NCBI GenBank assembly: GCA_937900305.1
Contig: CALCCV010000673.1
Span: 1 to 5,135, forward strand
DNA: 5,135 bases
From: an uncultured Pseudobdellovibrionaceae bacterium
Lineage (GTDB): Bacteria > Bdellovibrionota > Bdellovibrionia > Bdellovibrionales > Bdellovibrionaceae
Direction: 5' to 3'
Below are positions 1 through 5,135 of the stretch, in pieces. Within the stretch, counting starts at the first letter, position 1. Each line of letters starts with the position of its first letter. The translations under genes and the position numbers were made by a program. Under the pieces are notes generated by a model. It was not told the DNA's origin and searched no databases. It was given only the letters and a program-made list of their open reading frames with translations.

Positions 1-1
1 C

Positions 2-55
2 GTTGAAACCAACGAAGTCAAAATAGCAGGTGCAAACAAGTCCGCCAGTTTTTAA
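2..55 (+). CDS. Possible C-terminal tail of a convergent gene (partial, very tentative)
   Basis: A plus-strand frame is open from the left edge and stops at TAA 53-55, giving 17 residues that begin VETNEVKIAG and end with KSASF. The stop lies in a TTTAAA palindrome that also carries the TAA of the minus-strand kinase gene (52-54), so the two genes would converge with overlapping stops. The only support is that the frame is open and the residues look ordinary. Seventeen codons cannot establish a gene, and minus-strand frames are also open here. I do not recognise the peptide. Confidence 0.2.
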   Translation, partial: VETNEVKIAGANKSASF

Positions 56-1572
56 ATTTTCTCTAGATACTTTAAGAGCATCTCTCGCCCATTCACATTC
101 GCTTTAAGAATGGACATGATCATAAACACCCCCCCGGTTTTGCGATCGAGAAATAAGATCTCTCGGGGAGGTGTTCGACCAATCATTTTTTGAACGATTT
201 TGAGAACCTTCTGGCTGACTTGTTGAGGCAGGCGAGTGGTGCCATAGTTGTATCGGCCTTCGGCGTCTATCTGCCCCTTGTTGCGGGGATCGTCGGGAGA
301 CAGGAATGGTTCGATGATGGTGTCGCAGAAATCGCGAAACAAATCGACGATCTCTTGGCGATCATCGGCTTTTAGAAATTTTAAATCTCGAGCTGCCGAA
401 TGAAAGAGCTCCTTATCTCCAAGGAGCGAACCCTTGATCATTCGATGATAGGCGTGAATAAACTCGGTTTCGTATTTTCGAGACGCACCGAAGTCGTACA
501 AAATCCATTGATCCTGTCCGTCAGGATGCAGCCGCAAAGCGTAGTTTCCCGGGTGAGGATCTGTTTGAACCACCTGCCATTCAAAAAGTTCACGCAAATA
601 CAGCTCTAAAAAATTCATAGCCAAACGATCGCGGCGTTCTTGCGAAAGATTTGCGACTAAAGGATCGTCGACGCGCAAGCCCCGCTCGAGCGAAGTGGCC
701 AGCGTGCTTTTGGTGCAATATCTTTCGTTCACGACTGGGACGATGAATCTGGAGTCGTTTTTCAAATTTTCGTGAAAATCTTGAGTTAACTTCATTTCGC
801 TAACGTAATCGACTTCTTGCTCGAGCATCTCTCGCACTTCTGCAAAAATATGGTCCGTGTTGAAGTCCGCGGGGAGCACCTTGGTGACAGACAAAAGCAT
901 CTTCAGAGCTTTCAAGTCTGAATCAATCGCTCGGTCAACTCCAGGATACTGAACCTTGAGGGCTAGCCATTGTTTTGTTTCTTTCACCTGCGCCCGATGC
1001 ACCTGGCCCAACGAGGCCGAAGCCAAGGCCTTTTCGTCAATGATCAACTCGGTCCAGCGTTCACCAAGGGCCGCGCGAATGTAGGTTTCCATGGTTTTCC
1101 ATTTGATTGGGGGCGACTGGCTCTGCAATTTCTTTAGCAATTGATTCGCTTCAGGCGGTAAAAAATGTTCACCGTAGAGTGAGAGCATCTGTCCCGCCTT
1201 CATCATGCTGCCTTTGAGGTCTCCCAATTCTTGAGTCAAAAAAGCGGCCTGGCCCTTCAAAAAATTTTTGAAATCTTCACTTCCTGGGGTGAGATCTTGC
1301 TGCATGATTTTCTTGCCTGCCCAAGAAGAGCCGGCCTTGACTGAAATTCGCGCTAAGGACAGGGTTCGCGAAAACAAAGAATTTTTAACACGATCGATTT
1401 CGCGTTCGGGTTGACCACGGGTCAGTTCATCGGCGCCCAGTTCGATCTCACCACTGCGAGAACCACTGTTGGACGACATGGATTTCGGTGGGTCAACAAC
1501 CTTGTGGGGGTCACTGGGAGGTGGAGATTTTGAGAGCGGAGGCGGAGATTTTGGGGGGGTGTTTTCGCTCAT
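52..1572 (-). CDS. ABC1/UbiB-family atypical kinase, COQ8/ADCK3-like
   Basis: This is a 506-residue protein of the ABC1 (AarF/UbiB/COQ8) family, atypical protein-kinase-like ATPases that support isoprenoid quinone biosynthesis. Visible motifs in order: the family-specific KxGQ motif (KAGQ, 125-128); the Ala-rich nucleotide loop ASASLGQV (184-191); the ATP-binding lysine in ALKVQYPG (K206); the helix-C-type segment EQEVDYVSE (251-259); the catalytic loop DPHPGN (338-343); and the metal-binding DFG (360-362). The LRELFEWQVVQTDP stretch, YDFGASRKY and the late LDRKTGGVFMI segment (about 475-485) resemble eukaryotic COQ8/ADCK3 more than E. coli UbiB. There is no paired hydrophobic C-terminal tail of the UbiB kind. 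Residues 6-31 are a Pro/Ser/Lys-rich, probably disordered leader. I chose the ATG at 1572 because AGAGGA precedes it; a longer in-frame ATG at 1743 lacks a ribosome binding site and would overlap the divergent promoter region. It is transcribed away from the peptidase-photolyase genes. Family assignment is secure; substrate and quinone role are inferred. Confidence 0.93.
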   Translation of the reverse strand: MSENTPPKSPPPLSKSPPPSDPHKVVDPPKSMSSNSGSRSGEIELGADELTRGQPEREIDRVKNSLFSRTLSLARISVKAGSSWAGKKIMQQDLTPGSEDFKNFLKGQAAFLTQELGDLKGSMMKAGQMLSLYGEHFLPPEANQLLKKLQSQSPPIKWKTMETYIRAALGERWTELIIDEKALASASLGQVHRAQVKETKQWLALKVQYPGVDRAIDSDLKALKMLLSVTKVLPADFNTDHIFAEVREMLEQEVDYVSEMKLTQDFHENLKNDSRFIVPVVNERYCTKSTLATSLERGLRVDDPLVANLSQERRDRLAMNFLELYLRELFEWQVVQTDPHPGNYALRLHPDGQDQWILYDFGASRKYETEFIHAYHRMIKGSLLGDKELFHSAARDLKFLKADDRQEIVDLFRDFCDTIIEPFLSPDDPRNKGQIDAEGRYNYGTTRLPQQVSQKVLKIVQKMIGRTPPREILFLDRKTGGVFMIMSILKANVNGREMLLKYLEKI

Positions 1573-1575
1573 AAT

Positions 1576-1581
1576 TCCTCT
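1576..1581 (-). promoter_or_regulatory. Ribosome binding site of the ABC1 kinase gene
   Basis: Read on the minus strand, AGAGGA lies 3 bases before the ATG at 1572. It decides the start: the other in-frame ATGs at 1587, 1602 and 1743 have no comparable purine-rich element at a suitable distance. The spacing is slightly short but acceptable. Confidence 0.6.
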
Positions 1582-1719
1582 GTTCATGACAGAGTATCTC
1601 ATCTCGGTCCCAGATGGTAGTCGGTGTTCGTGAAATTTCCAACATATTGCCTTCACACAGACAACCTGAAAGAAAAGAGATGAGATCGAAACTAAGAAGC
1701 CTGGCCACGCCGTTTTCCC

Positions 1720-1748
1720 TTGCCCCGAAGTCTCCTTTTCCATTTAAT
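1720..1748 (+). promoter_or_regulatory. Candidate sigma70-type promoter for the peptidase-photolyase unit
   Basis: TTGCCC (1720-1725, 4 of 6 matches to TTGACA) and TTTAAT (1743-1748, 5 of 6 matches to TATAAT) are separated by exactly 17 bases. They lie 24 bases upstream of the peptidase start codon, which predicts a short leader that just includes the ribosome binding site. No operator-like inverted repeat is evident. Spacing and position are good, but hexamer matches alone arise by chance, so this is a moderate call. Confidence 0.4.
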
Positions 1749-1758
1749 AGCGTCCATC

Positions 1759-1765
1759 GGGGGGA
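1759..1765 (+). promoter_or_regulatory. Ribosome binding site of the cyanophycinase-like gene
   Basis: The G-rich GGGGGGA ends 7 bases before the ATG at 1773. It supports that start over upstream in-frame ATGs at 1614 and 1680, which would put a polar 30-50 residue extension in front of a typical signal peptide. Confidence 0.55.
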
Positions 1766-1772
1766 TCACAAA

Positions 1773-2663
1773 ATGACAGTCAAAATTCAAAAGTTCAATG
1801 GCCTCTTTGCAAGTTTTCTTTCACCGGGAATTCTTTTTTTGACATTGCCGTTTTTGACATTGTCGTTGATGGCTTCGCTCTTGGCGTCTTCGACGTCGTT
1901 CGCATCTCCAACGCAGCCAATGGCTGATAGCATAGGACAAAATCTGTTTTTAATTGGTGGTGGCGAAAGACCTCCGGTGCTTTTGAAAAAATTTGTTGAG
2001 CACTCTGGTGGGACGCAGGCTCGAATTTTGGTTGTCACCTGGGCGACCGAGACTCCGGCAGAGTCTTTTGCGGAGATCTCAAAAGACCTCAAGCCCTACT
2101 CTCCACAAAAAATAGTTGAAGTGGTGCGAGATCCCAGCACCCCCGAATCTCACCGAGAGTGGTTAGAGCAATTGCAAAATTGCACCGGCTTGTATTTCAC
2201 GGGCGGCGATCAAAATCGAATCATGGAACGTTTGACCGCTGCCGACATCGATTTGCTGAAGGTCCGCTATGAACAGGGACTTTCTGTGGCTGGCACGAGT
2301 GCGGGAACCGCTGTCATTTCGCCACTGATGTTGACCGGTCGAATGGAAGGCCCAGACCCAGAGCTTCGCGCCGGTCTTGGACTTTTGCCATTGAGTATTC
2401 TCGACACACATTTCTTAGTTCGCAGTCGCGAAGAACGATTGATTCGAGCCGTCTTGGACAATCCCGATCACATTGGCATTGGAGTCGATGAAGACAACGG
2501 AATTTGGGTTCGTGATGACCGCTTCGTACAGCCCTACGGCTCATCCCACCTTTCGCTTTTTAGGTGGAACTCTGCCTACAAATCCATTGAGAACATTGAA
2601 GTCCGTGAAGGCGAGATCTTTGACCTTTCGACGGCCCCGAGCTCAGTGCATGGCCTTCGCTAA
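1773..2663 (+). CDS. Exported cyanophycinase-like serine peptidase (family S51)
   Basis: This 296-residue precursor has a signal peptide: Lys residues at 4 and 7, a long hydrophobic core (about 11-38) and a likely signal peptidase I site after SFA (cleavage 44/45). There is no lipobox cysteine. The mature part of about 252 residues is a typical S51 fold length. Signatures are the strand IGGGE (61-65), FTGGDQ (142-147), the nucleophile elbow GTSAG with Ser176, DTHF (211-214) with the likely catalytic His213, and GIGVDED (235-241) with an acidic residue at the usual triad-associated position. Cyanophycinases hydrolyse the Asp-Arg storage polymer to beta-Asp-Arg dipeptides. The substrate-arginine pattern RxRxxR after the histidine (217, 219, 222) is present, but the usual DQHF is DTHF here. 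Extracellular cyanophycinases with signal peptides are known (CphE type), so scavenging cyanophycin or another isoaspartyl peptide in the periplasm or outside is plausible. Substrate is unproven; related S51 enzymes cleave other Asp peptides. Its 3' end overlaps the photolyase start. Confidence 0.88.
   Translation: MTVKIQKFNGLFASFLSPGILFLTLPFLTLSLMASLLASSTSFASPTQPMADSIGQNLFLIGGGERPPVLLKKFVEHSGGTQARILVVTWATETPAESFAEISKDLKPYSPQKIVEVVRDPSTPESHREWLEQLQNCTGLYFTGGDQNRIMERLTAADIDLLKVRYEQGLSVAGTSAGTAVISPLMLTGRMEGPDPELRAGLGLLPLSILDTHFLVRSREERLIRAVLDNPDHIGIGVDEDNGIWVRDDRFVQPYGSSHLSLFRWNSAYKSIENIEVREGEIFDLSTAPSSVHGLR
1836..1865 (+). repeat. In-frame 15-bp tandem duplication in the signal peptide
   Basis: Two adjacent copies of TTTTTGACATTG(C/T)CG, at 1836-1850 and 1851-1865, differ at one base. 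They are in phase with the peptidase reading frame and encode FLTLP then FLTLS (residues 22-31), so the duplication lengthens the hydrophobic core of the signal peptide by five residues. Confidence 0.85.
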
Positions 2664-3987
2664 ATCTGGTGAACCTTTTTTTTATTTTTGGTTCCGCCGA
2701 GATTTACGTCTTCACGACAATCGCGGGTTAGCGGCCGCCTTGAATTCTGGTGCGAAAGTTCGGCCCGTGTTTGTCTTAGATGAAACCATACTGTCCCAAC
2801 TGAAGAATCCCGAAGATCGCCGAGTGCAGTTCATCTATCAGCAATTGGTTGAACTGAAAACTGAACTTGTTGACCTAGGTTCAGATCTTTGGGTTGAGTT
2901 CGGACGACCCGAAGTTGTGTGGAACCGCTGGCTCATCCAGGATGGTTCGTTAGGAATCTATTGCAACGAAGATTATGAACCGTCTGCTCGCGAACGAGAT
3001 CAAAAAATCGCCGAACTTTGCCGCAGTCTCGGTCAAAAATATGAAGCGTTCAAAGATCAAGTTGTTTTTGCTAAAGATGAAATTCAAACGGATCTCGGCA
3101 AACCCTACACTGTGTACACACCTTATAAAAAAAAGTGGCTAAAGCAACTCTCTCCAGATGACCTGCGAAGCGCAGAAAGCGAAAAATGGGTGGAAAATTT
3201 TCTACCAGCGAAAACTCCTTCAAAGTTTTTGAGTTTTTCGGAGATTGGTTTCAAAGCCAGTTCCTTTGATTTTCCGGATGTTGCTGTTTCCACTAAGCGT
3301 ATTTCATCTTATGCAAGGACTCGTGATTTTCCGGCTTTGACCGAGGGCACCTCCCACCTGGGAATTCATCTGCGCTTCGGGACGGTCAGCGCCAGAGAGT
3401 TGGCGCGTGAAGGCCAAAAACACAGCGAGGTTTGGCTTTCTGAACTGATCTGGCGAGAGTTTTTCATGCAGGTGCTGTGGCACCATCCTCGCGTCGAGCG
3501 TCAGAGCTTTCGAACCGAGTTTGAAAGCGTGGCGTGGCGCAAAAATGCCCGCGAACTGGAGCGATGGCAGATGGGGGAGACCGGTTATCCAATGGTGGAT
3601 GCTGGCATGCGCGAACTCAACACCACTGGATTTATGCACAATCGAGTTCGCATGGTTGTGGCTTCATTTTTGACGAAACATCTGTTGCATCATTGGTACG
3701 AGGGCGAACGGTACTTCGCCAGCCGACTGCTGGACTACGATCTGGCTGCGAATAACGGAAATTGGCAGTGGGCCGCTGGCACCGGATGCGATGCCGCTCC
3801 TTATTTTCGAATTTTCAATCCGACGGCGCAGGCCGCGCGCTTTGATCCACAGCACGAGTACATTCGCAAGTGGGTGCCTGAATTCAACACGGCTCGCTAC
3901 ACTCAACCCATGGTCGTTCATGAAGAGGCGCGAGCGCGGGCTTTGGCTGCTTTTGCCGAAGTTAAAAAAAAAGAATCCGGAAATTGA
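2650..3987 (+). CDS. phrB: Deoxyribodipyrimidine photolyase, class I type
   Basis: This is a 445-residue flavoprotein that uses blue/near-UV light to split cyclobutane pyrimidine dimers in DNA, acting in the cytoplasm. The N-terminal alpha/beta antenna domain opens with FWFRRDLRLHDN (13-24); Glu110 in NEDYEPSARERD corresponds to the folate-contacting glutamate of E. coli PhrB (E109), so an MTHF antenna is plausible. The FAD domain carries ELIWREFF (265-272), GYPMVDAGMREL (312-323), MHNRVRM (329-335) and the stretch from 365 to 391 containing NNGNWQW and DAAPYFRIFNP. The electron-transfer tryptophan triad is intact as W372, W349 and W296 (E. coli W382, W359, W306), and Asn368 matches N378. The C-terminus lacks roughly 30 residues found in E. 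coli between the WVPE motif and the final HxEAR segment. The start ATG at 2650 puts the first beta strand at the usual distance; the frame is open upstream to 2473, but only inside the peptidase gene. It overlaps that gene by 14 bp and has only a weak GAG eight bases upstream, suggesting translational coupling. Confidence 0.96.
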   Translation: MAFAKSGEPFFYFWFRRDLRLHDNRGLAAALNSGAKVRPVFVLDETILSQLKNPEDRRVQFIYQQLVELKTELVDLGSDLWVEFGRPEVVWNRWLIQDGSLGIYCNEDYEPSARERDQKIAELCRSLGQKYEAFKDQVVFAKDEIQTDLGKPYTVYTPYKKKWLKQLSPDDLRSAESEKWVENFLPAKTPSKFLSFSEIGFKASSFDFPDVAVSTKRISSYARTRDFPALTEGTSHLGIHLRFGTVSARELAREGQKHSEVWLSELIWREFFMQVLWHHPRVERQSFRTEFESVAWRKNARELERWQMGETGYPMVDAGMRELNTTGFMHNRVRMVVASFLTKHLLHHWYEGERYFASRLLDYDLAANNGNWQWAAGTGCDAAPYFRIFNPTAQAARFDPQHEYIRKWVPEFNTARYTQPMVVHEEARARALAAFAEVKKKESGN

Positions 3988-4036
3988 ATCTTGAAGTAGA
4001 ATCTTGAAGTGGAATTTGAAATTGAATCTTGAGATA
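3986..4036 (+). repeat. Four-copy 12-13 bp tandem repeat after the photolyase gene
   Basis: Four head-to-tail units start with GAAT: GAATCTTGAAGTA (3986-3998), GAATCTTGAAGTG (3999-4011), GAATTTGAAATT (4012-4023) and GAATCTTGAGATA (4024-4036). The first begins inside the photolyase TGA stop, and the last ends just before the ribosome binding site of the next gene. The array fills most of the 61-bp gap. No hairpin or T-tract typical of a terminator is present, so it is unlikely to end transcription. It may be a minisatellite-like slippage product. Confidence 0.8.
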
Positions 4037-4037
4037 A

Positions 4038-4045
4038 AGAGGTGA
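4038..4045 (+). promoter_or_regulatory. Ribosome binding site fixing the TTG start of the SDR gene
   Basis: AGAGGTGA is a strong Shine-Dalgarno match; its GAGG core is 6 bases before the TTG at 4049. An in-frame TGA at 4043-4045 closes the frame immediately upstream, so TTG is the only start that keeps the whole nucleotide-binding motif. Confidence 0.75.
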
Positions 4046-4048
4046 GCT

Positions 4049-5135
4049 TTGAAGATCTTAATCACAGGTGCCACTGGTCTTATCGGTCAACAGGTAGGTA
4101 AATCCCTTGTGCGGGAAGGGCATGATCTCACCATCGTCACTCGCGATGCGGTCAAAGCTCGTTTGCAAATTCCTTTTCCTGCAGAAATCATCGAAGGGGA
4201 TTTGGGGAAAGGTCCGATCGAAAAATTAAAGTCGCTGAAGTTTGATGGGGTGATTGCATTGGCTGGTGAAAATGTGGCTTCGGGCCGTTGGACAGAGGCC
4301 AAAAAAAATGAGCTGCGAAATTCGCGAATTCAAATGACCAAAAATCTGGCCGCATCGATCAAACCTGTGGAAATCGTGATTTCCGCCAGCGGGATTGGTT
4401 ACTATGGCGATCGCGGTGAGGAAGTTTTGACTGAGGATTCGTCAGCGGGTTCGGATTTTTTGGCGCAGCTGTGTTGTGAGTGGGAAAATGAAACAGCCAA
4501 AGTTCCGGCTGTTCGCCATCTTTTTTTTCGATTCGGAGTGGTTTTAAGCTCTGCCGGTGGCGCGCTTGAAAAAATGTTACTTCCTTTTCGCTTAGCGCTG
4601 GGTGGAAAGATCGGCACTGGAAAACAATGGATGAGCTGGATACACATCGACGATGCGATCAATGCCATCAGTTTTGCTCTAAAAACTCAAAGCTTGGATG
4701 GAGCGATCAACGCGATTTCGCCTCAGGTCGTGCGCAACGTGGAATTCACCAAGGCACTTGCCGAAGCGATTGGGAAACCCGCTATTTTTCCAGTTCCGAG
4801 GCTGGCCCTCAAAATGGCTTTCGGTGATTTTTCGGAAACCGTAATAGCTTCGCAGCGCGCGCAACCCACACGATTGGAGGCGGCTGGCTTTGAGTTCAAA
4901 TACAAGTCCATTTCGCATGCGCTGGAAAATACACTGGGCCATTTGCGAAGTGGTGAAGAAGTTCTTGTGGCCGAGCAGTATCTCCCGTTGAAAAAAGAAG
5001 CGCTCTTTCCTTTCTTCTCTGACGCGAAAAATTTGGCAAAAATTACGCCACCCATCTTGAACTTTCAAATCACAAAAGTTTCTGAAGGGCCTTTGAAATC
5101 GGGAGCCTTAATCGAATATCGCTTGAAAGTGCATG
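4049..5135 (+). CDS. TIGR01777/SDR39U1-type epimerase-like protein fused to an SRPBCC domain (3' end cut)
   Basis: The window holds 362 codons with no stop; the gene continues past the right edge. Residues 1-300 are an extended-type short-chain dehydrogenase/reductase of the TIGR01777 (SDR39U1, E. coli YfcH-like) family. Evidence is the NAD(P)-binding GATGLIG (7-13), the family hallmark LAGENVASGRWT (71-82) followed by SRIQMTKNL, SASGIGYYG (112-120), WIHIDD (197-202), SQRAQP (268-273) and the closing GFEFKYKSISHAL. The ordinary SDR Tyr-xxx-Lys pair is not evident, as is usual for this family, so the reaction is unknown. From about residue 306, VAEQYLPLKKEALFPFFSDA and NLAKITPP then IEYRLKVH match the start of an SRPBCC (START-like, polyketide cyclase/dehydrase) domain, which binds hydrophobic ligands in a helix-grip pocket. 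Full length is probably near 450 residues (inference). It starts at TTG behind a strong ribosome binding site, 61 bp after the photolyase, likely in the same transcript. Family calls are firm; the fusion is likely but truncated here. Confidence 0.88.
   Translation, partial: MKILITGATGLIGQQVGKSLVREGHDLTIVTRDAVKARLQIPFPAEIIEGDLGKGPIEKLKSLKFDGVIALAGENVASGRWTEAKKNELRNSRIQMTKNLAASIKPVEIVISASGIGYYGDRGEEVLTEDSSAGSDFLAQLCCEWENETAKVPAVRHLFFRFGVVLSSAGGALEKMLLPFRLALGGKIGTGKQWMSWIHIDDAINAISFALKTQSLDGAINAISPQVVRNVEFTKALAEAIGKPAIFPVPRLALKMAFGDFSETVIASQRAQPTRLEAAGFEFKYKSISHALENTLGHLRSGEEVLVAEQYLPLKKEALFPFFSDAKNLAKITPPILNFQITKVSEGPLKSGALIEYRLKVH

Noticed and set aside
1593..1601. Minus-strand TGAGATACT as an extended -10 for the kinase gene
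   Set aside because: It matches TATAAT at only four of six positions and has no -35 partner at the right distance, so it is too weak to list as a promoter.
1573..1743. In-frame 57-codon N-terminal extension of the ABC1 kinase from the ATG at 1743
   Set aside because: No ribosome binding site precedes 1743, the extension resembles nothing in the family, and it would cover the divergent spacer. AGAGGA before 1572 supports the shorter start.
1614..1772. 53-codon N-terminal extension of the cyanophycinase-like protein
   Set aside because: It would place a polar, charged stretch before an obvious signal peptide. The G-rich ribosome binding site favours 1773.
1839..1859. Two perfect TTGACA hexamers (1839-1844 and 1854-1859) as -35 boxes
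   Set aside because: No -10-like hexamer lies 16-18 bases downstream of either one. They come from the coding duplication in the signal peptide.
2473..2649. 59-codon N-terminal extension of the photolyase
   Set aside because: It lies wholly inside the peptidase coding region in another frame. The photolyase family starts just before the WFRRDLRLHDN strand, as with ATG 2650.
3988..4048. A promoter or terminator in the photolyase-SDR gap
   Set aside because: TTGAAA at 4016-4021 has no -10 at proper spacing, and the gap has no GC-rich hairpin with a T-tract. The tandem repeat explains the pattern.
3304..5068. Minus-strand and alternative-frame open reading frames inside the photolyase and SDR genes
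   Set aside because: They run antisense or out of frame to genes with clear family motifs, show no recognisable domains, and have no supporting ribosome binding sites that I could see.

Overview
The window holds four protein-coding genes in a compact bacterial arrangement. One gene runs on the minus strand. Three run on the plus strand, and the last of them is cut by the right edge. Base composition is near half G+C by eye. The mix of an ABC1/COQ8-type kinase, an exported S51 peptidase, a class I photolyase and a two-domain SDR protein would suit a Gram-negative free-living bacterium. A member of Bdellovibrionota or a related 'deltaproteobacterial' group is my guess, at low confidence, because nothing in the window is taxonomically diagnostic.

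Layout: (1) Bases 1-51 are the edge of a neighbouring region. A plus-strand frame ends at 55 and may be the tail of a convergent gene. (2) 52-1572, minus strand: an ABC1/UbiB-family atypical kinase whose C-terminal half reads like the COQ8/ADCK3 branch, with a proline-rich N-terminus. (3) 1573-1772: a 200-bp divergent spacer with a reasonable sigma70-like promoter for the plus-strand genes. (4) 1773-2663, plus strand: an exported cyanophycinase-like serine peptidase (family S51). (5) 2650-3987, plus strand: a deoxyribodipyrimidine photolyase whose start overlaps the peptidase gene by 14 bp. (6) 3988-4048: a 61-bp gap largely made of a four-copy 12-13 bp tandem repeat, followed by a strong ribosome binding site. 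(7) 4049 to the right edge: a TIGR01777/SDR39U1-type epimerase-like protein starting at TTG. Its N-terminal Rossmann domain is followed by the beginning of an SRPBCC (START-like) domain, so it appears to be a fusion.

The three plus-strand genes are probably one transcription unit, since no terminator is visible between them. Photolyase plus an SDR39U1/SRPBCC protein fits a light or UV damage response theme. The role of the exported peptidase in such an operon is unclear, and its 14-bp overlap with the photolyase gene suggests translational coupling. I found no RNA genes, CRISPR arrays, insertion sequences or convincing rho-independent terminators. No clearly new system is visible. The most interesting points are the fusion protein, the peptidase-photolyase coupling, an in-frame 15-bp duplication in the peptidase signal peptide, and the intergenic tandem repeat.
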